Origin: CBDANZ01 sp965197865
GTDB lineage: Bacteria; Acidobacteriota; Vicinamibacteria; Vicinamibacterales; CAVVIG01
Length of the DNA: 64,000 bases
Assembly: GCA_965197865.1 (NCBI GenBank)
Contig: CBDANZ010000005.1
Coordinates: 62,001 to 126,000 of the forward strand
Reading direction: 5' to 3'
Below, piece after piece: positions 51,266 through 58,676 of this stretch. How positions within the stretch are numbered: position 1 is the first letter of the stretch; each line of letters starts with the position of its first letter. The position numbers and the translations under genes were made by a program. A model generated the notes under the pieces. The model saw only the letters and a program-made list of their open reading frames with translations, was not told the DNA's origin and made no database searches.

Positions 51266-51296
51266 GCGGGCCGAATGATTAAGAGGTCCGCGCTAC
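51266..51296 (-). repeat. GTAG-type palindrome, degenerate stem
   Basis: GCGGGCC (51266-51272) and GGTCCGC (51285-51291) pair with one mismatch, followed by GCTAC-like CGCTAC. It lies just after the secreted hydrolase gene. Confidence 0.55.
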
Positions 51297-51359
51297 ATGT
51301 CGAGCGACCGACGCAGACGTAGAGGGTAGGGCGATCCATTCGGGGGTCACGACCAACGC

Positions 51360-51381
51360 GGGCCTGAAAGGCCCACGCTAC
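51360..51381 (-). repeat. GTAG-type palindrome beside the MacB remnant
   Basis: GGGCCT (51360-51365), GAA, AGGCCC (51369-51374), then ACGCTAC. It sits 10 nt beyond the remnant's stop codon. Confidence 0.6.
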
Positions 51382-51390
51382 ACCAGTCTG

Positions 51391-51528
51391 CTACTCGTAC
51401 CGCAGAGCTTCGATGGGATCGAGCCGCGATGCGCGCACGGCCGGCCAGAGTCCGCTGACGATTCCCCCCAACGGTAGAATGCCGGTGACCGCCAGCCCTG
51501 CGGCAGCCACTAGACCGTAGAACGCCAT
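51391..51528 (-). pseudogene. C-terminal fragment of a MacB/ADOP-type ABC permease
   Basis: 45 codons ending in TAG at 51391. The sequence has a final membrane segment, then GLWPAVRASRLDPIEALRYE, the classic end of MacB-like and acidobacterial ADOP permeases. No upstream part is present. The rest of the 51253-51707 gap holds two palindromes and an 11-bp inverted repeat; no gene is seen. Confidence 0.8.
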
Positions 51529-51632
51529 TTTTCGCAAATTGCTCAATGCCACGAGCGATACCCGGCGATGCCAATCGCCACCCTTTGCGCGATTTCAGGT
51601 TTTCGGAATGCCTACAGATCGTTTGCGAAAAA
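51528..51632. repeat. 105-bp segment bounded by an 11-bp perfect inverted repeat
   Basis: TTTTTCGCAAA (51528-51538) and TTTGCGAAAAA (51622-51632). The left arm starts exactly where the MacB fragment begins, so the segment could be the scar or remnant of the element that truncated it. No coding content was recognised. Confidence 0.5.
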
Positions 51633-51707
51633 AGCCCGTGGCAAGGTTCAAGATCCTCACTTCAGTCTGGTTAAGCCGGATGGACCGGCACGTTAACATA
51701 TCCGTTC

Positions 51708-51998
51708 GTGTGGGTCTTGCAGAGCGCCGACCCGGAGGGGGGCCTGACCTTTCGCGTCTCTCCCGGCGCAATCAAGACCGTCGGGCGCGCGACCCGGGCC
51801 GATTTCGTCGTGGACGCCGCGCTCGTCTCGCGGCTGCACTGCCGGCTCGAAGCCGGCGACGACCATCTGGAAGTAATCGATCTGGCAAGCACCAACGGCA
51901 CCTACGTGAACGACGAGCGCGTCGAGCGCGCGCACCTGGTGAGCGGAGACCGGCTCCGCGTTGGACGGGTCGAGCTGAACGTGGAGAAGCAGGTCTGA
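51708..51998 (+). CDS. FHA-domain protein
   Basis: 96 aa, essentially one forkhead-associated domain. The phosphothreonine-binding landmarks GRATRADFVVD, SRLHC and STNGTYVN are present. GTG start 8 nt after TAACAT. The last codons (KQV then TGA) lie inside a GTAG-family-like palindrome (51989-52006), so the C-terminus may be altered. A Ser/Thr kinase is encoded 1.1 kb downstream and may be a partner (inference). Confidence 0.88.
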   Translation: MWVLQSADPEGGLTFRVSPGAIKTVGRATRADFVVDAALVSRLHCRLEAGDDHLEVIDLASTNGTYVNDERVERAHLVSGDRLRVGRVELNVEKQV

Positions 51999-52006
51999 AG
52001 ACCTGC
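51989..52006. repeat. Palindrome covering the FHA gene stop
   Basis: GCAGGTCT (51989-51996), GA, AGACCTGC (51999-52006), followed by GTCAC rather than GCTAC. The stem is the same as at 3783 and 48515. The TGA stop lies in the loop. Confidence 0.7.
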
Positions 52007-52090
52007 GTCACGACCGCAACGTGGTCTCGTATCGATACGGTGCGAATCGAGGCAGTTAGTCCGTGACTTGTACTGCTACTGCGGCCAACA

Positions 52091-52113
52091 GTAGCGCGGG
52101 ACTTTCGTCCTGC
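52091..52113 (+). repeat. GTAG-type palindrome downstream of the MBL gene
   Basis: GTAGC (52091-52095), then GCGGGAC, TTTC, GTCCTGC (52107-52113). One G-T pair in a 7-bp stem. It lies 4 nt beyond the MBL stop. Confidence 0.7.
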
Positions 52114-52116
52114 CTT

Positions 52117-52767
52117 TCAGCCGAGCTCAGTCAGAAAGGGGTTCGTGCGGCGTTCCTGGCCGATGGTGGTGCTCGGGCCGTGCCCCGGGTGGACGCGGGT
52201 ATCGTCGCCGAACGCAAAGAGAACAGTACGGATGGAGCGCATGAGCGTCGTGTAGTCCCCGCCCGGCAGATCGGTCCGTCCGATTGATCCCGCAAACAAG
52301 GTATCGCCCACGAAGACATCCTTGCCGCGATCGCCGCCCGATCCGACCTGCAGACAAACGCCGCCCGGACAATGTCCCGGTGTGTGATGCGGCCGCACGA
52401 CACAGTCGCCGAATGGGAGTACCAGGTCTGGCGAGTAAAACTCGTCGACGAGTGGCGGCGGATCGACATGCAGGCCGAACATGAGTCCCGATTCGACAGC
52501 CCCTTCGTACAAGAACGAGTCGTCGCGATGAAGATACACGGGCACGCCGAGCGCCCGCTTGGCCGCGGCCACGCCCGTCACGTGGTCCACGTGCGCATGT
52601 GTGAGCAGGATGTAAAGGATGCTCAGTGCCCGCCCATTCGCGAACGAGAGCAGTTCCGCGACTTCGTCACCTGGATCGATGAAAACAGCCTTTCGCGTGC
52701 GTTCACATGCAACGACGAAGCCGTTCTTGAAAAAAGGGCCGACAGCCCGCGTCTCGATTAGAATCAC
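52117..52767 (-). CDS. Metallo-beta-lactamase-fold hydrolase (GloB-like)
   Basis: 216 aa. Metal motif THAHVDHVTG near residue 55, further His in HTPGHCPGG, Asp in VGDTLFAGSIGRTD and a late HPGHGPST. The layout fits glyoxalase II-like thioesterases or persulfide dioxygenases. GTG start at 52767, only 3 nt from the divergent receiver-like gene, so each gene's promoter must lie within the other. Confidence 0.9.
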   Translation of the reverse strand: MILIETRAVGPFFKNGFVVACERTRKAVFIDPGDEVAELLSFANGRALSILYILLTHAHVDHVTGVAAAKRALGVPVYLHRDDSFLYEGAVESGLMFGLHVDPPPLVDEFYSPDLVLPFGDCVVRPHHTPGHCPGGVCLQVGSGGDRGKDVFVGDTLFAGSIGRTDLPGGDYTTLMRSIRTVLFAFGDDTRVHPGHGPSTTIGQERRTNPFLTELG

Positions 52768-52770
52768 CCG

Positions 52771-53124
52771 ATGATCCTAGCAATCCTCGACGACTTGATG
52801 TTCACGTCCAAGATCAAGACCGCGGCAAGCCAGCTTGGTGTGCCGATCGCATTTGCCCGCTCCGCCGACGCGGCCCTCGCGAACATGCGGGATCGTCCGC
52901 CGGCACTCGTCATATTCGATCTGAACAACCAACGGACCGATCCGCTCGGGACCGTGGCGAACATGAAGGCAGATCCGACGCTCGCGGCCATTCCCACCGT
53001 CGGATTCGCATCGCACGTACAGACCAACGTGATCGATGCTGCGCGCAAAGCAGGGGTCGATGAGGTGATGGCGCGATCGGCCTTCGCCCAGCGACTGGCC
53101 CAGATCCTCGCACGAGGAAAATGA
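52771..53124 (+). CDS. Receiver-like (CheY-fold) protein, degenerate
   Basis: 117 aa. An N-terminal ILDDLMFTSKI and a central VIFDLNNQ resemble the receiver-domain acid pocket and phospho-acceptor Asp, and a late Ser/Ala strand (TVGFASH) is similar; the conserved Lys after it is not obvious. Probably a phosphorylation-independent receiver. A TAGAAT lies 6 nt before the ATG. Confidence 0.65.
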   Translation: MILAILDDLMFTSKIKTAASQLGVPIAFARSADAALANMRDRPPALVIFDLNNQRTDPLGTVANMKADPTLAAIPTVGFASHVQTNVIDAARKAGVDEVMARSAFAQRLAQILARGK

Positions 53125-53127
53125 CAG

Positions 53128-54117
53128 TCACGGGACGCGTGTGGCCAGCCACACGAGGCCAGCAATGGCCGCGAGGATGAGCACGGTGATCACCCACCTC
53201 ACCGCCGGGCGTGGCCGCTTCCCCGCGCTGGCGGCGATCGGCGGCTCACTTGCCCCGCTGCGCACGTCGAGAATAGCGGCCACCGATCGAAGCTCCGCGG
53301 CCACGGTCGCGGCCACCTCGTAGCGACGGTCGAAGCTCCTAGCGAGCATCCTCTCGACGATTGGATCCAGCTCTCCAGGCAAGTCGGGATTGAACTTCGA
53401 CGGCTGCGGTGGGTCCGCCCTCGCCACCTGCTCGGCGACAGCCGAAGGCGTGGCGCCCGAAAACGGCGGCTTGCCCGTGAGCATCTCGAAGAGCACGACC
53501 CCCAGAGAGAAGATGTCGGTTCGGTGATCGATGGGCGCCCCGAGGGCCTGTTCGGGCGACATGTAGGGAACCGTGCGGCCGACCATTTCGCCGTAGATCG
53601 GCACCGAGGTGGCCCTGGCGTGCGCGGTTCGTTCGCGCGCCGCGCCGCCGGAGGTCCAGGACGCGAAACCGAAGTCCAGAATCTTTGTGTTCCCCTTGGG
53701 TGTGATGATGATGTTGTCTGGCTTGAGATCGCAGTGGACCACGCCTTCCGCGTGCGCGTCGGCAAGGGCATCAGCTATCTGGATCGCGTAGTCGATCGCG
53801 CGGCGCGCGTTCAGGGGACGTCCCGCGACGGCCGCCTTGAGCGTGTCACCGGGCACGAACTCGAAGACCAGATAGTGCCGTCCCCTATCCTCGCCGAACT
53901 CGTAGAGCGCCGCGACGTTCGGATGTGACAGCGTGGTGGCGGCTCGTACGTCCTTCAAGAACCGTTCGCGGCGTCCGGCGTCGCGCATGAGATCCGGGGA
54001 CAGCACTTTGAGCGCAACCGTGCGGCCCAGGTGCGTGTCGCGAGCGCGGTACACCTCGCCAATCCCGCCGGCGCCGACGCGCTCGATGATCTTGTAGTGA
54101 CCCAGCGTCTGGAGCAT
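53128..54117 (-). CDS. Serine/threonine protein kinase (PknB-like)
   Basis: 329 aa from the ATG at 54117. P-loop GAGGIGEVYRA, catalytic loop VVHCDLKPDN, DFGFAS and YMSPEQA are intact. The C-terminus has one membrane span (WVITVLILAAIAGLVWLA) with only a few residues outside, so the kinase faces the cytoplasm with no sensor domain. The longer frame to 54387 is not used because TATAAT sits 12 nt before 54117. Confidence 0.93.
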   Translation of the reverse strand: MLQTLGHYKIIERVGAGGIGEVYRARDTHLGRTVALKVLSPDLMRDAGRRERFLKDVRAATTLSHPNVAALYEFGEDRGRHYLVFEFVPGDTLKAAVAGRPLNARRAIDYAIQIADALADAHAEGVVHCDLKPDNIIITPKGNTKILDFGFASWTSGGAARERTAHARATSVPIYGEMVGRTVPYMSPEQALGAPIDHRTDIFSLGVVLFEMLTGKPPFSGATPSAVAEQVARADPPQPSKFNPDLPGELDPIVERMLARSFDRRYEVAATVAAELRSVAAILDVRSGASEPPIAASAGKRPRPAVRWVITVLILAAIAGLVWLATRVP

Positions 54118-54129
54118 GGAACGGCGGGC

Positions 54130-54135
54130 ATTATA
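54130..54135 (-). promoter_or_regulatory. -10 TATAAT of the Ser/Thr kinase gene
   Basis: Minus-strand TATAAT at 54135-54130 is 12 nt before the ATG at 54117. It overlaps the stop of the possible upstream remnant. Confidence 0.5.
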
Positions 54136-54387
54136 CTGGTCTCTGCCTGCGACGCCACTCCTCCATCGCGCTCTGCATGAGCTGTTTCGCCTCGTCAACT
54201 GTTCGAGGGTAATCGCGATGTCCATCTTCGGCCTGCCCGGCAGCCGCTCGCTCCGGCCGTAGACGCCGCGCAGGCCGACAACCGCAGGGAATCGGTGACA
54301 AGATCGCGCGCGACTGCCAGACGCCCCCGCGCGCACCCCAACCATCGCCTCGTGCCGCTCGAGGGGGTCGCGATGCTTATCGAACAC
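54131..54387 (-). pseudogene. Possible frameshifted small gene between the SDR and kinase genes
   Basis: On the minus strand one frame reads VVGLRGVYGRSERLPGR and KMDIAITLEQ; a second frame then continues RTVDEAKQLMQSAMEEWRRR and stops at 54131. The joined text has normal composition and a plausible helical tail, but I do not recognise a family. It may be a decayed gene or chance; the support is coding-like composition only. Confidence 0.3.
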
Positions 54388-54396
54388 AGATATCGT

Positions 54397-55116
54397 TCAC
54401 TTTCTCGGCTTCGACGGGCGCAGCTCGACGCGGCTGGCCAGGCTTCGCGAGCCGAGGCGCAGGAGGTCGAGCACGACTTCGGCGACGTCCTCCGGCGCAA
54501 TCTTCCAGTCGGCGCCGCGCGCCTCGTCGCCACTCGAGAAGCGGGTCGCGACAGAGCCAGGCATCACGTAGCTGACACGAATGTTGTCGTAGCGTATTTC
54601 TTGCATCAGCGCCTCGCTGAACGCGTTCAGCCCCGATTTCGACGCGCAGTACGCCGCCGCGCCGGTAAAGGCGTTCTTCCCTGCGAGGCTGCTGACATTG
54701 ATGATGAATCCGCCGCCGCGCCGGCGCATGTACGGAATTGCCGCGTGACACGCGTAGAACACGCCACTCAGGTTTGTATCGATGACCTCCGACCATTGCT
54801 CGGGCGTCATCTCGGCGACGTCGGAGAAGATTCCGACGCCGGCGTTGTTGATGAGGATGTCCAGGCCTCCGAATCGCGCGACGGTCGCCGCTACCGCTCG
54901 GTCGACCTCTGCGTAACTTCGCACGTCGGCGCGAAGCGCCTCGACCGCGCCTGGGCCGGCGGCTTCGAGGCGTGAACGCGCGGCCAACAGCTGCGACTGA
55001 TTTCTGCCGGTGATGGTCGCCTGGACCCCTTGGGCCACCAGCGTCTGCGCGATCGCCAGGCCGATACCGCGAGACCCGCCGGTCACGATCGCGATCTTGC
55101 TCTTCAGAGAATTCAT
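54397..55116 (-). CDS. Short-chain dehydrogenase/reductase
   Basis: 239 aa classical SDR. NAD(P) motif TGGSRGIGLA, structural NNAG, catalytic Ser in INVSSLAGK and YCASK are intact. Substrate not resolvable from sequence. It is divergent from the malate-dehydrogenase-like gene. Confidence 0.93.
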   Translation of the reverse strand: MNSLKSKIAIVTGGSRGIGLAIAQTLVAQGVQATITGRNQSQLLAARSRLEAAGPGAVEALRADVRSYAEVDRAVAATVARFGGLDILINNAGVGIFSDVAEMTPEQWSEVIDTNLSGVFYACHAAIPYMRRRGGGFIINVSSLAGKNAFTGAAAYCASKSGLNAFSEALMQEIRYDNIRVSYVMPGSVATRFSSGDEARGADWKIAPEDVAEVVLDLLRLGSRSLASRVELRPSKPRK

Positions 55117-55164
55117 ACGTTTTCACCGTCGGCTGACAGCTGAGGGCTCGGAGTTGATGGCCAT

Positions 55165-55170
55165 TACAAT
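55165..55170 (+). promoter_or_regulatory. -10 TACAAT before the MDH-like gene
   Basis: TACAAT ends 9 nt before the ATG at 55180. No Shine-Dalgarno is seen; leaderless configuration. Confidence 0.5.
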
Positions 55171-55179
55171 AGCTCACCC

Positions 55180-56022
55180 ATGCGTGACGTCGCCATCATC
55201 GGCGCCGGCGATCTGGGCGGAGCGCTCGCGCATCTGCTCGCCCGCCGCGACGTGGCGACGAGCGTTCGGCTCGTGGACGAATCCGGTGAGGTCGCAGCAG
55301 GAAAGGCGCTCGACATCATGCAGGCGTCGCCGATCGAGCGGTTCGCCGCTACCGTGAGCGGTCACCGCGATTTGATGTCGGCCGCTGGCGCCGCTGTTGT
55401 CATCATCGCCGATCGCGTTGAGGGTGGAGAGTGGCGGGGCGAGGATGGACTGATGCTGTTCAGGCGGATCGCCAGGTGTTCGGCGGCCAGCATCGTCGTG
55501 TGCGCCGGACACGCCCAGCGAGAGCTCATCGAACGCGCAGTTCGTGAGCTGCATTTCCCGCGCGAGACACTATTCGGATCGGCGCCGGAGGCGCTGGCCG
55601 GCGCTGTTCGCGCGCTCGTTGCGCTCGAAACCGACGGTTCGCCGCAAGATGTTGCCCTGACGGTCGTCGGCGTCCCGCCGGCTCAGGTGGTGGTACCGTG
55701 GGAAGAAGCCATGATCGGCGGGTTCGCTGCGACGCGGGTGCTCGACGAGCCTTCGCGCCGTCGTCTCGCTGCGCGGGTCCCGGCCCTCTGGCCACCTGGA
55801 CCGTATGCGCTGGCGTCGGCTGCGGCGAAAGCCGTCGAGGTTCTGGCGGGGCGATCGCGGCGGGTCGTTTGCGGGTTCGTGGCACCGGACGATTCCGGCG
55901 GTGTACGCGCGCGGGCGGCCGCGCTACCGGTTCGTCTGGGCCCGCAGGGCATCGCGCGCGTCGAGCTGCCGCCCTTAAACGTCCACGACCAAGTCGCCCT
56001 CGACAACGCGATGCTGCTCTAG
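55180..56022 (+). CDS. Lactate/malate dehydrogenase-like protein without catalytic motifs
   Basis: 280 aa. The N-terminus is a clear LDH/MDH Rossmann fold (VAIIGAGDLGGALAHLLARR, then KALDIMQASP). However, the mobile-loop arginine segment is replaced (IADRVEGGEWRGED) and the GxHGD-type histidine motif is missing (VVGVPPAQVVVPW). It is also about 30 residues shorter than MDH. It probably binds NAD(H) but is not a normal dehydrogenase (inference). Confidence 0.8.
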   Translation: MRDVAIIGAGDLGGALAHLLARRDVATSVRLVDESGEVAAGKALDIMQASPIERFAATVSGHRDLMSAAGAAVVIIADRVEGGEWRGEDGLMLFRRIARCSAASIVVCAGHAQRELIERAVRELHFPRETLFGSAPEALAGAVRALVALETDGSPQDVALTVVGVPPAQVVVPWEEAMIGGFAATRVLDEPSRRRLAARVPALWPPGPYALASAAAKAVEVLAGRSRRVVCGFVAPDDSGGVRARAAALPVRLGPQGIARVELPPLNVHDQVALDNAMLL

Positions 56023-56027
56023 TCCGA

Positions 56028-56407
56028 TTAGCGGAGCGCCAGAATGAGAATAATCGTCGGGCCGGCGATGCCGATGGCGAGGATCAGGGCCACGAAAGTG
56101 GCCGTAATCGGCCGGCCGAAGTTGAGCGGCCACCACGCCGGTCAGCACCAACCCAAATAGTTCGAGATACGTGTACCAGGGCGCCCAACCCCGCTCGTTC
56201 GGTCCGCCACATCGTCGCCAGCGCGACAGCGGCATATCCCTGAAACGCCACCCAGATGAGCGCGATGAGCGTCACCGCGGCGGCGGTTACACTTGCGGCT
56301 TTCACTTCGGGTGCTTCGACGTCCTGGCTGCCTCGTCCGCGCGACAGGACCAGCGCGCCGATTGCGCCGAAGGTAACTGCCAAGGTGAGTTGCACGAACA
56401 CCGGCAT
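56028..56407 (-). pseudogene. Frameshifted small membrane protein coupled to lipB
   Basis: From the ATG at 56407, which overlaps the lipB TGA, the minus strand reads VFVQLTLAVTFGAIGALVL and VTAAAVTLIALIWVAF, shifts frame near TERAGLG to WYTYLELFGLVLTGVVAAQL, shifts again to ITATFVALILAIGIAGPTII and ends with TAA at 56030-56028. About four membrane helices are evident. Two frameshifts make it a pseudogene. Family not recognised. Confidence 0.75.
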
Positions 56408-57156
56408 CAGGACTCGTGCCAACGTCCTGTACTGCCACCCGTTGGGCAATCCATTCCGTCTGAACCGGACAGGCAGCAGCCAGGGACGCGGGCGGGTGGC
56501 TCGACCACGCGCCGGCCGAACACCTCGCTGAAGTGCGCGACGATGCGATCCTCCACTTCGAAGCGATCGGCGGCGCATCCGAGCTGATGCATCGAAGTGA
56601 CGCTGCGACCTCCAATGCCACACGGCACGATCAGATCAAAAAACCCCAGGTCCGTCGTCACGTTGAACGCGAAGCCATGGCTGGTGACCCAGCGCGCGAT
56701 GCGAACGCCAATCGCGCCGAGCTTGGCGCGCTCGTCCGGCCCGGCCCACACCCCGGTGAGTCCCGGGATGCGCCCAGCCTCGATGCCGAAGTCGGCGGCG
56801 GCTCGAATCAGTACCTCTTCGAGATCACGAACGTACCGGTGAACGTCGCAGCGATCGGGACTGAGGTCGATGATCGGATAGCCAATAATTTGGCCGGGAC
56901 CATGGTAGGTGATGTCGCCGCCGCGCCCGGCCTCGTGAACGTCGACACCCTGGGCCTCGAGCTTTTCAGCGTGCGCCACGATGTGCGACCGGCCTCCATC
57001 CCCTTTCACGCCAAGGGTCAGAACGTGCGGATGTTCGACGAGCAACAGCAGGTCGTCAATGCGGCCGGCTCGGCGGTCTTCAACCAGTACACGCTGTAGC
57101 GCGAGCGCTTGGACGTAGGGAATGAGACCAAGCCGGAGGACTCCCAGAAGGCGCAT
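56407..57156 (-). CDS. lipB: Lipoyl(octanoyl) transferase LipB
   Basis: 249 aa enzyme attaching octanoyl groups to E2 and H proteins for lipoate synthesis. Signature GRGGDITYHGPGQIIGYP is present; the catalytic Lys (AKLGAIGVRI) and Cys (VPCGIGGRSV) are intact. The last 25 residues (CCLSGSDGMDCPTGG) are Cys/Gly-rich and unusual. It lies next to an E2 gene that needs lipoylation. Confidence 0.95.
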   Translation of the reverse strand: MRLLGVLRLGLIPYVQALALQRVLVEDRRAGRIDDLLLLVEHPHVLTLGVKGDGGRSHIVAHAEKLEAQGVDVHEAGRGGDITYHGPGQIIGYPIIDLSPDRCDVHRYVRDLEEVLIRAAADFGIEAGRIPGLTGVWAGPDERAKLGAIGVRIARWVTSHGFAFNVTTDLGFFDLIVPCGIGGRSVTSMHQLGCAADRFEVEDRIVAHFSEVFGRRVVEPPARVPGCCLSGSDGMDCPTGGSTGRWHES

Positions 57157-57254
57157 ATCGGCCGGGCCCGTGGGCCCGAGTTCTTATTATCGGTCGTACC
57201 TGATCCTTCGTTCGTTGTTCCTGGTCCGTCCGTGGTCCCTGCTCGTTCCACTGA

Positions 57255-58571
57255 TCAGGCAGCATCCGGGTCCCAGTCCTCGATCGCCAGCTTCACCAGC
57301 GACATGAACTGGTCGGCCACGGCGCCGTCGATGAGGCGGTGGTCGTAGCCGAGCGAGAGGTACGCCATCGGACGGACGGCGACTGCGTCGTCTACGACGA
57401 CCGGCCGTTTCTCCACCACGCCAACGCCCATGATGGCCACCTGCGGCTGGTTGATGATCGGCATCCCGAGCAACGCGCCGTACACGCCGGGATTGGTGAT
57501 GGTGAACGTACCGCCGGAGACCTCCTCGGGTTTGAGCTGTTTGTTGCGGGCGCGAGTCGCAAGATCGGCCACCGCGCGGCTCAGGCCGAGAAGGTTTTTC
57601 TGATCGGCATTCTTCACAACCGGCACGATGAGCCCCCAGTCGAGCGCCACGGCAATGCCGACGTTCACGTCCTTGTGATAAACGATGTTATCACCATCGA
57701 CCGAAGCGTTAACGACGGGCACAGCGCGGAGCGCGTCCACCGCCGCCTTGACAACGAAGGATAGGTACGTGAGCTTGGCCCCCTCGCGCTCGTACTCGGC
57801 CTTCTTTCCCTGACGAATCTGGGCCACGCGAGCGAAGTTGACTTCGAACACCGAGTGCACGTGCGCCGACGTGCGACGGCTGGTGATCATATGCTCGGCG
57901 ATCTTGCGCCGTATGATCGACATCGGCACCACCTGACCGCCGAGCCACGCGCCGTGAGCGACCGCTGCACCTGCACGTGGTGCGTCCGTCCGCGCCGGGA
58001 CGGATGCCCAACTCGCAGTGGTGCCCGGCGCGGTGCCGATGATCCGAAGGATGTCGTTCTTGGTCACTCGGCCGGCCACGCCGGTACCGCGCATTTGCGA
58101 GATGTCGACGTTGTGTTCTTTCGCAATCTTCCGGACAAGCGGCGAAGAGCGCCGGCCGAGGCGCTGTTCAACCGAGTCCGAAGCGTGTGTCGCTTCGTCC
58201 TGGGCTGCGAGAGCAGGCGACGGCGGAACCGCCGGAGCCGCCGATCGTGTGGCCGCCGCCCGATCTCTCCTCGGACCCGCCGTGGGCGCAGGGGCCGCGG
58301 GGACCGCCTGCGCCGTGGCGGAGGCCTCAGCTCGCTCTGGCACAATGACTGCCACGACGCTGTTCACCGGCACGGTTTCGCCTTCCTGGTGGCGAATCTC
58401 GGTGACAATTCCTGCCACAGGGCACGGGATCTCCGCATCGACTTTGTCGGTTGAGATCTCGAAGAGCGGCTCGTCGCGCTCGACTTTGTCGCCGACCTTC
58501 TTGATCCAACGGACGATCGTTCCCTCGGCGATCGATTCGCCCATCTGCGGCATCACGACTTCGGTAGGCAT
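57255..58571 (-). CDS. 2-oxoacid dehydrogenase E2 (dihydrolipoamide acyltransferase)
   Basis: 438 aa. One lipoyl domain with the target Lys in STDKVDAE, an Ala/Pro linker (residues about 85-140), a peripheral-subunit-binding domain (SSPLVRKIAKEHNVDISQMR) and the catalytic domain ending in YDHRLIDGAVADQF. Start at the ATG at 58571. Whether it is the BCKDH, OGDH or PDH core cannot be settled, but the only E1 in the window is the BCKDH-type fusion. Confidence 0.92.
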   Translation of the reverse strand: MPTEVVMPQMGESIAEGTIVRWIKKVGDKVERDEPLFEISTDKVDAEIPCPVAGIVTEIRHQEGETVPVNSVVAVIVPERAEASATAQAVPAAPAPTAGPRRDRAAATRSAAPAVPPSPALAAQDEATHASDSVEQRLGRRSSPLVRKIAKEHNVDISQMRGTGVAGRVTKNDILRIIGTAPGTTASWASVPARTDAPRAGAAVAHGAWLGGQVVPMSIIRRKIAEHMITSRRTSAHVHSVFEVNFARVAQIRQGKKAEYEREGAKLTYLSFVVKAAVDALRAVPVVNASVDGDNIVYHKDVNVGIAVALDWGLIVPVVKNADQKNLLGLSRAVADLATRARNKQLKPEEVSGGTFTITNPGVYGALLGMPIINQPQVAIMGVGVVEKRPVVVDDAVAVRPMAYLSLGYDHRLIDGAVADQFMSLVKLAIEDWDPDAA

Positions 58572-58582
58572 TTCTGAATCCT

Positions 58583-58676
58583 GTAGCGCGGCCCTTTCAG
58601 GTCGCGCACCTTGTCGCGAGCCAAAAAAGCTCACGCTACTTTTCACGTTTTCGCGAGCCCGAAAGGCTCGCGCTAC
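58583..58676. repeat. Cluster of three GTAG-type palindromes upstream of E2 and downstream of lpdA
   Basis: Unit 1 (58583-58606, plus): GTAGC then GCGGCC/GGTCGC. Unit 2 (58616-58639, minus): GCGAGC/GCTCAC then GCTAC. Unit 3 (58652-58676, minus): perfect 8-bp stem CGCGAGCC/GGCTCGCG then CTAC. The stems have different sequences but share the GTAG foot. Unit 3's TAG is the lpdA stop codon. Confidence 0.8.
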
